Shown here piece after piece: positions 5,522-12,121 of a stretch of 26,412 nt of DNA. Within the stretch, counting starts at the first letter, position 1. Each line of letters opens with the position of its first letter. The notes below the pieces were generated by a model. It was not told the origin of the DNA. It did not search any database and worked only from the letters and a program-made list of their open reading frames with translations. Source of the DNA: a virus; IMG/VR virus record IMGVR_UViG_3300042090_000791, positions 1-26,412 of that record, one strand, 5' to 3'. A program made the position numbers and the translations under genes.

Positions 5522-6307
5522 ATGACGAACGTTGACGTTGCCGCGCCGATAGAACTTGGGTTCCTGTCGTCTCTGAAAGATATTAGTTTTCCGCCGAGAA
5601 CACCGCTGTTCGTTCTGCAATTTACCGTGTTCGCGCCCTCAACTTCCCCGCTCGTGCCGACGAAATGGCCGACGGCACTGAATTCATGTGAAGCGTTGTT
5701 TTTGGATACGGAGACGAGTCCCGACTGGGTGCTCGAGGGCACGCCGCCGCCACAGGGACCAAATCCGCCGACCGGTGTCACGTTCGCGGCGCCGGTGATC
5801 GGGCCTCCGAACCTGAAGATTAGTACGGCGTTCTTTAACCAGACCTCTGGCGGTAAGAATTCTGCGTCGATTTTTGATCCGCAGACGGGCAACTATATCG
5901 TTGGCGCATCCTTCGGCCAGTCGCTGGCGGCGCACCAATCGACCTCGTGGGCTCTTATCAATCTCGCCGGCGTGCAGCAAGTCGAGTTTGCCAAGGACAG
6001 CGTGGGCGGTGTCGACGTAAACAAGGAAGGGTTCATCGGGTTCAAATTTCAGGGCAATTTCGGGCCGGCCGACGCGAACAAATATCCGTTCTTTGTCAAC
6101 ATGCAAGTCTTGCGGGGTGCGACGTCGTTCACGCGGAACGCCAATGGCGTGCTGGTGCCGACGACGGGCAATACCATCGGGACGTACACAACCACGTTCA
6201 ATAATTCACCGCTCAGCACCGTGGTCGATTTTTGGGTTACGATCAAAATTTCCTCGCTGGCGATGACCGTTCAATCCCTGGTCGCCCCGGGCGGCGCCCC
6301 ATTTTAA
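5522..6307 (+). CDS. Hypothetical protein, 261 aa, beta-rich, possibly structural
   Basis: The ATG at 5522 has AGGA six bases upstream; a TTG two codons earlier is less likely. The sequence is rich in Val, Thr, Phe, Gly and Pro with short alternating segments, which points to an all-beta fold. Examples are TPLFVLQFTVFAPS, FVNMQVLRGATSF, STVVDFWVTIKISS. No catalytic motif, signal peptide or coiled coil is seen. The middle has a PPPQGPNPPTG linker. Size, composition and lack of motifs fit a phage structural or decoration protein, but I do not recognise the family. Confidence 0.6.
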   Translation: MTNVDVAAPIELGFLSSLKDISFPPRTPLFVLQFTVFAPSTSPLVPTKWPTALNSCEALFLDTETSPDWVLEGTPPPQGPNPPTGVTFAAPVIGPPNLKISTAFFNQTSGGKNSASIFDPQTGNYIVGASFGQSLAAHQSTSWALINLAGVQQVEFAKDSVGGVDVNKEGFIGFKFQGNFGPADANKYPFFVNMQVLRGATSFTRNANGVLVPTTGNTIGTYTTTFNNSPLSTVVDFWVTIKISSLAMTVQSLVAPGGAPF

Positions 6308-6328
6308 GGTACCCGTAACCGGCATGCT

Positions 6329-6404
6329 CCAGGGTAGATTGGGCCCTGGCAGCTGGCGGCGGTTGACGGCTAGTCCCGCTGGTTGGGGACCACTGTCAGG
6401 GCCC
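6329..6404 (+). promoter_or_regulatory. Nested inverted repeats in the intergenic region
   Basis: A 12-bp stem (6341-6352 with 6393-6404, starting GGGCCCTG, one G-U pair) encloses a smaller hairpin, GTCCC 6373-6377 with GGGAC 6386-6390. A competing 6-bp stem pairs 6329-6334 with 6344-6349 (CCAGGG/CCCTGG). The alternative pairings would suit a terminator for the upstream gene or a structured RNA. No T run follows. Confidence 0.45.
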
Positions 6405-6406
6405 AC

Positions 6407-6444
6407 TTGACGTGCGGAGATTAGCCGGCCTATTCTCCGCACGT
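6407..6444 (+). promoter_or_regulatory. Promoter overlapped by an 11-bp operator-like palindrome
   Basis: TTGACG (6407-6412), an 18-base spacer, then TATTCT (6431-6436) make a reasonable sigma70-type promoter. A perfect 11-base inverted repeat, ACGTGCGGAGA at 6410-6420 with 6434-6444, covers the -35 edge, spacer and -10. A repressor bound there would block RNA polymerase. The first gene downstream (6472) encodes a winged-helix protein, so autoregulation is a natural guess. Confidence 0.5.
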
Positions 6445-6471
6445 GCGGGTCTTAAGCATAAGGCCCCGACG

Positions 6472-7065
6472 ATGCCAGAAGCTGAGTTTCCCCCGCTCGA
6501 GCCTACGTTCGCATTAATTGCCAGCCGTCTGGCCATTGAGGGTGTCCCGGTGTGCGCGATAGCCCGTGCGCTCCAAAAAGCGTCCGCGGATGTCGGCGAG
6601 ACACTGCGCTACCATATCGAGATTGGCACGATAACCGAGCTTCCAAAATGGGACTGGCCACCGACCAGCCGCCGTGCCGATCGGTTGCCGTCGTCGGTGA
6701 AGCATCTGCCTGAGAGTTCCGTCGTCATGTCGCTTGAGCGTTTGCTTAAGTTAACACCCCTTGAAGCGAGTTTCATGTTGGTGTTTTTGAAACGGGACGA
6801 AGTCGACAAGGAGACGCTGCACCATGTCATCGAAACTCAGAGGGCTCTTCGACGATCACGTCCTAATACTTCGGAGCCTACTGATCCCAAGATGGTGGAC
6901 GTCATCATTTGTAAGATGCGGACTAAGTTTCGGCCTTACAAAATCCAGATCAAAACTCTATGGGGAAGCGGGTACTATCTTGCCGACGACGGACGTGATA
7001 TCGTTGAACGACTCCTTGGAGCCAGTATTGATGCCCCGCAAACCAATAACCCCCCTGTTGGATGA
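6472..7065 (+). CDS. Winged-helix transcriptional regulator (OmpR/PhoB-type C-terminus), 197 aa
   Basis: The C-terminal part (about 92-170) matches the response-regulator DNA-binding domain: LTPLEASFML, a helical stretch, then VDVIICKMRTKF and IKTLWGSGYYL, the hallmark recognition helix and wing. No receiver domain is present. The N-terminal part (FALIASRLAIEGVPVCAIARAL) may be a second helix-turn-helix. Rhizobial and other phages carry similar stand-alone regulators. The start at 6472 has AAGG 8 bases upstream; the longer frame from a GTG at 6412 would begin inside the palindrome and is rejected. It probably controls this rightward unit, including itself. Confidence 0.7.
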   Translation: MPEAEFPPLEPTFALIASRLAIEGVPVCAIARALQKASADVGETLRYHIEIGTITELPKWDWPPTSRRADRLPSSVKHLPESSVVMSLERLLKLTPLEASFMLVFLKRDEVDKETLHHVIETQRALRRSRPNTSEPTDPKMVDVIICKMRTKFRPYKIQIKTLWGSGYYLADDGRDIVERLLGASIDAPQTNNPPVG

Positions 7066-7408
7066 GCGTGCGCTCGTCGATATGTTGGCCCGGCCAGCGT
7101 CTCTTGGGGCGGCAGCGCACACGCGCACTGCGGCCGCCATGACCGTGCTCGCTGCGCATGATCGGAAGTTGGACCGTGAGACGGTCTATCAGATCCTGAT
7201 GGACGCGTTCAACTTGAACGAGACATTGCGGAAGGCGGAAATGCTGGCGCAGGTGCTTTACGACTTGAATCGTGGTGAGCTCACCGAAGAGCGCTGCAAG
7301 ACTGTTATCACTGCGCTCATGGAAGAGGTCGAGCGCCGGCGCGAAAAGGTTCACCGGCATATTTACTTGATGTCGGAAATGCCTTACGAGAATGACGTGA
7401 TCAATTGA
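7031..7408 (+). CDS. Hypothetical helical protein, 125 aa
   Basis: Starts MPRKPITPLLDERALVDMLARP, with GGAG nine bases before the ATG at 7031, inside the end of the regulator gene (35-base overlap). The sequence is almost entirely helix-forming, with charged heptads (RKAEMLAQVLYDLNRGELTE, ALMEEVERRREKVHRHI). No known domain was seen. Overlap with the regulator gene suggests coupled production and perhaps a partner role. Confidence 0.6.
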   Translation: MPRKPITPLLDERALVDMLARPASLGAAAHTRTAAAMTVLAAHDRKLDRETVYQILMDAFNLNETLRKAEMLAQVLYDLNRGELTEERCKTVITALMEEVERRREKVHRHIYLMSEMPYENDVIN

Positions 7409-7418
7409 GAGGGTTGTG

Positions 7419-7706
7419 ATGGCACACCTTACGCCAGACATGTTCAACACGATCGGGTGGCTCGCTATCACCGCTGCCAACCTGTTCATAGCGTGGCTGG
7501 CGTGGCGCACGAACCGGATCGCCCACCGAAACGAAGTGACCCTGCAGATTATTCACACAGCCACAAACAGCATGAAGGATGCGCTTGTCGCGTCGACCGC
7601 GAAGGCCTCGTACGCTGAAGGGCACGACGATGCCTCTGCCGAAGCTGCCAAGGCGATGATCACTGCGAAGGCTGTTGACCGGGTTGCTACCGTCGAGGAG
7701 AAATAA
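7419..7706 (+). CDS. Small single-pass membrane protein, 95 aa
   Basis: One clear membrane segment near the N-terminus (TIGWLAITAANLFIAWLAW, about residues 11-29) is followed by a basic stretch (RTNRIAHRN) and a soluble helical tail rich in Ala (AKASYAEGHDDASAEAAKAM). The topology fits an inner-membrane anchor with a cytoplasmic or periplasmic helix, such as a holin- or spanin-like protein, but no family match is claimed. GAGAGGG lies five bases before ATG 7419; a GTG at 7416 is an alternative start. Confidence 0.6.
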   Translation: MAHLTPDMFNTIGWLAITAANLFIAWLAWRTNRIAHRNEVTLQIIHTATNSMKDALVASTAKASYAEGHDDASAEAAKAMITAKAVDRVATVEEK

Positions 7707-7773
7707 TTAACTTTTTCCCGTACACGCTGTTATGAGTGTCGCTCCGAGAGACTGACGGGCGGCAAGGTTGGGT

Positions 7774-7800
7774 GGTGGGAGTGTACACTTACCTTTTTTT
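7774..7800 (+). terminator. Weak intrinsic terminator candidate
   Basis: A 6-bp stem (GGTGGG with CTTACC, two G-U pairs) with an 8-base loop is followed immediately by seven T residues (7794-7800). It lies in the 135-base gap between the genes ending at 7706 and starting at 7842. The stem is weak. Confidence 0.3.
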
Positions 7801-7841
7801 AAAGAGTACGCGATAACGTCCGTAGCGTGTTGGAGGTTTCC

Positions 7842-8069
7842 ATGATCCCTGGATTAATTCTTGGCCTGTTGTGGGCCCTGTTTTGGCTTGTCATTCTGGC
7901 GGGTATCCTTGCCTTCCTGCTGTACGGGTTCAAGACGTTCGTGTTTGCCATTCCCCCGCAGGTGGAGAAGGGGGTTTGGTTCCTGTTTGTCATCGTTGTT
8001 ATCATAGCCATCGTGACTGTTTTTGCAGGGGGCGGAGGGTCATCCCTCCATTCCTTTCGGTTATTCTAA
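7842..8069 (+). CDS. Small two-pass membrane protein (holin-like topology), 75 aa
   Basis: Two strongly hydrophobic segments: ILGLLWALFWLVILAGILAF (about 6-25) and WFLFVIVVIIAIVTVFAG (about 50-67), linked by a short loop with a lysine on each side. Size and topology resemble class II holins, though no endolysin gene is seen in the window, so the role is open. TTGGAGG lies five bases upstream of ATG 7842. Its stop overlaps the next start (TAATG). Confidence 0.6.
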   Translation: MIPGLILGLLWALFWLVILAGILAFLLYGFKTFVFAIPPQVEKGVWFLFVIVVIIAIVTVFAGGGGSSLHSFRLF

Positions 8070-8245
8070 TGACGCCACGACGGGAACCTTACCGCCAGAA
8101 GAAAAGCCGATCTGTACTCAGTGTTAATCTGCAAGCGACGCTTGTGGTTCTTGGGATCATCGGCTTCGCACTGTTTATGACATACGCAACCAATTGGCTA
8201 TGGCCATTACCAAAGGAGGCCCCCTATGAAACAATTACTCGTTAG
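8069..8245 (+). CDS. Small single-pass membrane protein, 58 aa
   Basis: ATG overlaps the previous stop (TAATG). A basic N-terminus (MTPRREPYRQKKSR) is followed by one membrane segment (TLVVLGIIGFALFMTYATNW), giving an N-in orientation by the positive-inside rule. The C-terminal 20 bases overlap the next gene. No family was recognised. Together with its two upstream neighbours it forms a run of small membrane proteins. Confidence 0.55.
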   Translation: MTPRREPYRQKKSRSVLSVNLQATLVVLGIIGFALFMTYATNWLWPLPKEAPYETITR

Positions 8246-8492
8246 TGTGGCGCTGTCGCTCGTTTTGGCGACGTCAGCGTTCGCTGCTGGCCATGGCGGC
8301 GGGGGTGGTCACGCTGGTGGCGGTGGTCACGCTGGTGGCGGTGGTCATGCTGTAAGTCATGGCGGTGGCGGCGGTGGGGGTGGTCACGGTGGGTACCGTG
8401 GCTATCACGGCCGGCGCGATCGCGGCTGGTACAACGACGGTTTTGATGGCGGCTGCCTCCCTGGTCCCCTTCCCGTCGTGGGCTGCTACTAA
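8226..8492 (+). CDS. Secreted Gly/His-rich repeat protein, 88 aa
   Basis: Begins with a classical signal peptide (MKQLLVSVALSLVLATSAFA, cleavage after AFA). The mature part has GGGGHA-type repeats, then a glycine run, HGGYRGYHGRRDRG, and two C-terminal cysteines (GGCLPGP, VVGCY). Regularly spaced His residues suggest metal binding or an extended flexible secreted protein; neither can be proven here. The ribosome site AAAGGAGG six bases before the ATG is one of the strongest in the window, so high expression is likely. Similar Gly/His-rich exported proteins occur in bacteria, so host origin is possible. Confidence 0.65.
   Translation: MKQLLVSVALSLVLATSAFAAGHGGGGGHAGGGGHAGGGGHAVSHGGGGGGGGHGGYRGYHGRRDRGWYNDGFDGGCLPGPLPVVGCY
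8304..8351 (+). repeat. 18-bp tandem repeat coding for GGHAGG
   Basis: The unit GGTGGTCACGCTGGTGGC occurs at 8304-8321 and 8322-8339, and in partial form from 8340. The DNA is nearly identical between units, indicating recent slippage or duplication. Confidence 0.75.
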
Positions 8493-8512
8493 GTCAATCT
8501 GAAGGAGTGTGC

Positions 8513-8812
8513 ATGGGAACGGGTCAAGACTTTCCGAACAATCAACCCGGCATAGGCACGCAGTATTTGCCCCATGCCGGACCGACTGGCAATCACCCGG
8601 TGGGCGCCTCAGGCCCTCTCGGATTTACCGGCCCTACTGGGCACACCGGATCCACCGGACCCACCGGGCTCACCCATTCTGCTGGTGGTTTTTATTATTT
8701 CTTCGATGACCTCGAGGAACACGTCGAGCGTGTTTACGACGAACTGCGAGGGACCGGCGGGACGGGGCACACTGGAATGTTCCCGCTGTTTAAGTCCAAC
8801 CAGCCGCATTGA
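8513..8812 (+). CDS. Short collagen-like (Gly-X-Thr) protein, 99 aa
   Basis: AAGGAG lies 5 bases before ATG 8513. Residues about 24-58 hold Gly-X-Y triplets with Thr in the third place ([18 protein letters not shown]), interrupted by a non-repetitive block (FYYFFDDLEEHVERVYDELR, probably a helix), then GTGGTGHTGMFP. It resembles a miniature of the collagen-like proteins at 15280-17437 but lacks their C-terminal cap. Its end overlaps the terminase gene end on the opposite strand by 23 bases. Confidence 0.65.
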   Translation: MGTGQDFPNNQPGIGTQYLPHAGPTGNHPVGASGPLGFTGPTGHTGSTGPTGLTHSAGGFYYFFDDLEEHVERVYDELRGTGGTGHTGMFPLFKSNQPH

Positions 8813-10244
8813 CTTTTGCCTTCTTTGGCTTAGGCTTTTGCCAGAGCCGTCGAGCCACATAGTCCGTGATGCCGCCATGGACGATCAAAGAGACGTACTG
8901 CAGGTCGTCAACGACGTGGCTGAACCCGTCGGGGTCATCTTTTTCCGGCTTTGGCTTGAGTGCGCCCTCTTTAGTCTTCTTGTAGCGGTAACCGCCTGCC
9001 ATGGCGCGGACCAGATGGGGACAACGCGTTCCATTGATGAGGATGCCGGCGCCGCCGGCGATCTGACGGCCCAGCAGCGCTTCAACGGCGCGGATCCGCG
9101 GGGAGATTTCATTCGTGGGGGCTGGATACCAGGAGAGCCCAAGCCGGCCGACAGCGTCGAAACAGCTTTCCTCGCTGATGCTTCCCTTGTAAGCGCCCGA
9201 CGGATCGCCGATTATCGCAACTTTGTATCCCAAGTATCGCGCCATCAGGACCGGGCGTAAGCGCTCGTTGATGTGTTTTTCTATTCCGATGTTGGTCGCG
9301 GATACTTCCTCATGGACCAGGAGACGGCCCATGTGATCCATTTGACATATGAGCGACCAGGGGTTGCGACCGAAATCTTGCCCGACCAGGAGCGGGTACC
9401 CCGGTATGAGAAGAGTCTCAGGTACAACGTGAATGTTCGACCGAAAGCTTTCCTTGAAAACAGCTGCACCCGATGGGTCATTTCCATACTCCGCTTTCAC
9501 ATAGCGCTTCACCCAATCGCTATCCTCGCCGTACATGTTGACGAAGCGCTCGTAGTATTTGCGCCCCTGCGCGAGGCGTTTCGGATCATCAGTCCCAAGC
9601 AGCTTCGTTTCCGGGGTTTGCAGGAGCCACGCTAGGTTCTCCGCTTCTGGTGACAAGCCCGAGGGCTGTACAAACTTCTGCCAGTCGGCGGGTAAGTTCT
9701 CCATGAAGGTGTGCCATGGCGTCATTTCTGTCGGCATGTTTGTATCTGCTATCAAGCCATGCCATGTCGGCGTCCCACGAACCCCGGAGGGATAACGCCC
9801 GCATCGACCACTCAATGGTGCAACCACGTCCAAGTTCATTTCGATGCACTCTGACAACCAACCTCCCGTCAGCTGCATCGACAGGAGGCGGGCTTGGTCC
9901 TCCGCGTTCTCCAGCGGGATGAATAACCATTCGCTCACGACCGAATTGAAATTAAGGTGAAAGCAGTTCTCGGATACTTTCCATTGTCCTATTCCTGACA
10001 GGTGGGTTTCGCAGTCTTTGAGGACGGTGTCTTTTAATTGTTTGAGGGTTTGACGCACGACGGCGAAGCGCGTGTAGCGGTTCCCATCCGCTGCCGGATC
10101 TTGCTCGATGGCGCGCCGGAACAGATCCATAATGCAGCCGGTCGTCTTACCGGAGCCGATGGGGCCCGCGATAATCCGACCGAATGCGTTTGACTTTGAG
10201 AACCGCGCGATTGTTGGGGCGGCGTCGTACTCTAGTCCTGCCAT
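8790..10244 (-). CDS. terL: Terminase large subunit (packaging ATPase/nuclease), 484 aa
   Basis: The ATPase half has Walker A GPIGSGKTT at residues 27-35, an LLSMQLTGGWLSECIE stretch carrying the Walker B/catalytic Glu region, and a later PTEMTPWHTF segment. The C-terminal RNase H-like nuclease shows its acidic sites in VGQDFGRNP, IIGDPSGAYK and DGFSHVVDDLQY. Length is normal for TerL. It cuts and pumps DNA into the prohead with the small subunit and portal. I chose ATG 10244, which overlaps the end of the upstream gene by 13 bases; an in-frame ATG at 10319 would add 25 residues without similarity. It runs opposite to the portal gene. Confidence 0.9.
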   Translation of the reverse strand: MAGLEYDAAPTIARFSKSNAFGRIIAGPIGSGKTTGCIMDLFRRAIEQDPAADGNRYTRFAVVRQTLKQLKDTVLKDCETHLSGIGQWKVSENCFHLNFNSVVSEWLFIPLENAEDQARLLSMQLTGGWLSECIEMNLDVVAPLSGRCGRYPSGVRGTPTWHGLIADTNMPTEMTPWHTFMENLPADWQKFVQPSGLSPEAENLAWLLQTPETKLLGTDDPKRLAQGRKYYERFVNMYGEDSDWVKRYVKAEYGNDPSGAAVFKESFRSNIHVVPETLLIPGYPLLVGQDFGRNPWSLICQMDHMGRLLVHEEVSATNIGIEKHINERLRPVLMARYLGYKVAIIGDPSGAYKGSISEESCFDAVGRLGLSWYPAPTNEISPRIRAVEALLGRQIAGGAGILINGTRCPHLVRAMAGGYRYKKTKEGALKPKPEKDDPDGFSHVVDDLQYVSLIVHGGITDYVARRLWQKPKPKKAKVNAAGWT

Positions 10245-11338
10245 GATACCCAGGCTTTCCCATCGGTGGCCTTCTGCCGACCTTCCAGGAAAATCTCCCA
10301 GCGGGCGGTTGTACCCCATTCCGGGTGATTAAACCAGAGAGCCTGGGAAGGACGGCTGGGTGGCGCGCGCAATTTGAGGGCGGCGTACTCGTCGAAGCCT
10401 TTGGCGGCATTGTTGACAGTGACGCCCGGCAACCATAGCATCTGGTGCCAGTGACACAAAATCAACTCGTCGAAGTCGAGGCCAACCTTATGGGTCTGTT
10501 GCCCCAGCTTGATCGAACCACGCATTATTGGGCCTATCGCCCCAATGATACCGTCGCCGCCCTTGACGCCCAAGTTATCGCCATGCGTCAGCATGTAATG
10601 CACGCCATAGCTGATAAAGTGCGCGTCGGCCGAGTTCGGAACGTCGATGCGGATATGCTTTTCTTTCTTGAAGTACCGGGCCAGATTGCAGTACACAGCC
10701 CAATCGTAGTTGGTGTAGACCAGATGCTTGAAACGCGGTTTCTTGTGACTGCGCCCGTGGTTGCCGACAACGCAAACCACGTAGACTTTCCCGAATTTCG
10801 ACGCCATGAGCTCGATGCCTGCAGCGAGAATGTCTGTCAGGTCATTGACCGATTGGTGCGGCGTGCGGTCGTTGGTGGCTTCAAGTTCCTCGTGAATATC
10901 ACCCCCAACCATGTCGCCGCCGAGACAGACGATGATGCCGGGATATTCCGTCTTCGCACGCCCCATATGATTGTAGGACAAGTCAACTGTCGTGTCGTAC
11001 AATCGAAAGAGGCGTTTCTTCGCGATGGACGCATTGTAGACGTTCACTCCATTGACCTCGTCTTTTGAAATGACCTCGCCATAATGCGAGTCACTCCAGA
11101 CGGTGATCGGGCAACCCCGACTGCCGATTTTGCCGCCGCGGCCGCTGATCCAAGTGGGCGGTTCAGGGTTGTGGGCGGCGATAGCAAAAATTTCTGCACG
11201 AATTTTTTCCGCGGTGTCGTGCTCAAACTGCAGCGCCTTGATGGTTCGGCGGGCGTCCAGAAGTTCCAGGTTTTTCTTGCGGAGAATGTCCTCTGCGTCA
11301 AGCAGCCGTTGCGCGTCTGACTTTAGTTGTGGTGACAT
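10232..11338 (-). CDS. Calcineurin-like metallophosphoesterase, 368 aa
   Basis: After a coiled-coil-like N-terminus (about 1-50), the metal-binding series of the metallophosphoesterase superfamily is present in order: DSH at 83-85, GGD at 140-142, GNHGR at 192-196, THGD at 251-254 and CHWHQ at 295-299. Such enzymes hydrolyse phosphomono- or diesters, including nucleic-acid ends or cyclic nucleotides; the substrate here is unknown. GAGGG lies six bases before ATG 11338. It sits between the two terminase genes, overlapping terL at its end and the small repeat protein at its start, so it is co-expressed with packaging and may process DNA ends. That link is inference. Confidence 0.85.
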   Translation of the reverse strand: MSPQLKSDAQRLLDAEDILRKKNLELLDARRTIKALQFEHDTAEKIRAEIFAIAAHNPEPPTWISGRGGKIGSRGCPITVWSDSHYGEVISKDEVNGVNVYNASIAKKRLFRLYDTTVDLSYNHMGRAKTEYPGIIVCLGGDMVGGDIHEELEATNDRTPHQSVNDLTDILAAGIELMASKFGKVYVVCVVGNHGRSHKKPRFKHLVYTNYDWAVYCNLARYFKKEKHIRIDVPNSADAHFISYGVHYMLTHGDNLGVKGGDGIIGAIGPIMRGSIKLGQQTHKVGLDFDELILCHWHQMLWLPGVTVNNAAKGFDEYAALKLRAPPSRPSQALWFNHPEWGTTARWEIFLEGRQKATDGKAWVSWQD

Positions 11339-11474
11339 AGTATTCCCTCTGGCGTTGCTTGGACTTTGGTGATTGGAAGTAGCGAAAGGCTCGAGCCTGT
11401 CCTTTTGTTGAGTGATCGTACCGCCAATAGGTTTCGTGCCCCTTAGCTGAACCAGCGTACCGCTTACGCGTCAA
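11298..11474 (-). CDS. Tiny basic repeat protein (KG-R-Y repeats), about 58 aa
   Basis: The frame contains a short repeat seen three times in variants: KRYAGSAKGHET, WRYDHSTKGQAR and FRYFQSPKSKQR. This spacing of Arg-Tyr and Ser-x-Lys-Gly resembles small repetitive proteins often seen in phages (from memory). It is strongly basic and may bind nucleic acid. The start is uncertain: TTG 11474 overlaps the previous stop and has AAAGGGG just ahead; GTG 11504 would add ten residues. Its end overlaps the start of the metallophosphoesterase gene by 41 bases. Confidence 0.5.
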   Translation of the reverse strand: MTRKRYAGSAKGHETYWRYDHSTKGQARAFRYFQSPKSKQRQREYYVTTTKVRRATAA

Positions 11475-12006
11475 GCGGCCCCTTTGGGAGCGCGCGTACT
11501 TCACCTGGGCTATGTTGTGTAAACGCTTCTGCTGAGACGTCGATCGTGGGCGGCCGGATTGTTTCTTCGTATTTGAGTTTTGTATCGGCGCCAAGATTGA
11601 TGGTGATGGTGAATTTTTCACCCGCGTCCGCGCCGTGCTTTTCTTCGCCGGCGCCGGCGAGTTTTGCAAACATTTTTGCCGTCTCGGTGACAGCTGAGAG
11701 GCCTTCTTTGCCATTGGTCATCCTCGATGCGATCTTGGGGAGGGCGTCTTCAAGGGCGGCGGCGCTCTGAATAGCGATACGCTTATTGGTGGAGAGCGCG
11801 CTCTCCCACTCGAGCACAAAAATTTCGTAGGCCTTTTTATAGAACGGATGCGGGAGAATCCAGCGATCAAACTGCTCCTGGGTGATGCCGAAGCTCATGC
11901 AAATTACGTCGGGATCTTTGACGCCGATCGCCATTTCTCGGGCTAGGCCAGCCATTTTAGTCTGGTCGAGCTCTATATGCGGAGGCAGCGTCGTTGGCTC
12001 GCTCAT
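11464..12006 (-). CDS. Probable terminase small subunit, 180 aa
   Basis: Residues about 20-60 (MAGLAREMAIGVKDPDVICM, then FGITQEQFDRW) look like the N-terminal helix-turn-helix of small terminase subunits. A long helical middle follows (WESALSTNKRIAIQSAAALE, then TETAKMFAKLAGAG) and a beta-like tail (KFTITINLGADTKLKYEETI). Position at the head of the terL operon supports the call. In phages this protein recognises the packaging site and activates TerL. Start at 12006 has GGGG just upstream; the longer frame to 12207 runs into the portal gene and reads like noise. Confidence 0.6.
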   Translation of the reverse strand: MSEPTTLPPHIELDQTKMAGLAREMAIGVKDPDVICMSFGITQEQFDRWILPHPFYKKAYEIFVLEWESALSTNKRIAIQSAAALEDALPKIASRMTNGKEGLSAVTETAKMFAKLAGAGEEKHGADAGEKFTITINLGADTKLKYEETIRPPTIDVSAEAFTQHSPGEVRALPKGPLDA

Positions 12007-12121
12007 AAGCCCCGAGTACCACAACAACTTTCCGCACGCAAGCCTATCTATTAGCAGATCGTTAAGGCCACGTCGGTAGGCTCGCTCGTGCGCTCCGCTG
12101 TGCGCAATAGGATTTCCGCGA
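12007..12121. promoter_or_regulatory. Divergent gap between terminase operon and portal gene
   Basis: 115 bases separate the leftward terminase operon from the rightward portal gene, so two promoters should lie here or just inside the genes. No clear -35/-10 pair was found. A TGCGC...GCGCA inverted repeat with a duplicated GTGCGC is near 12091-12110. Confidence 0.35.

Noticed and set aside
9273-11068. Plus-strand frames opposite terL and the metallophosphoesterase (9273-9635, 10445-11068)
   Set aside because: Antisense shadows of genes with complete catalytic motifs.
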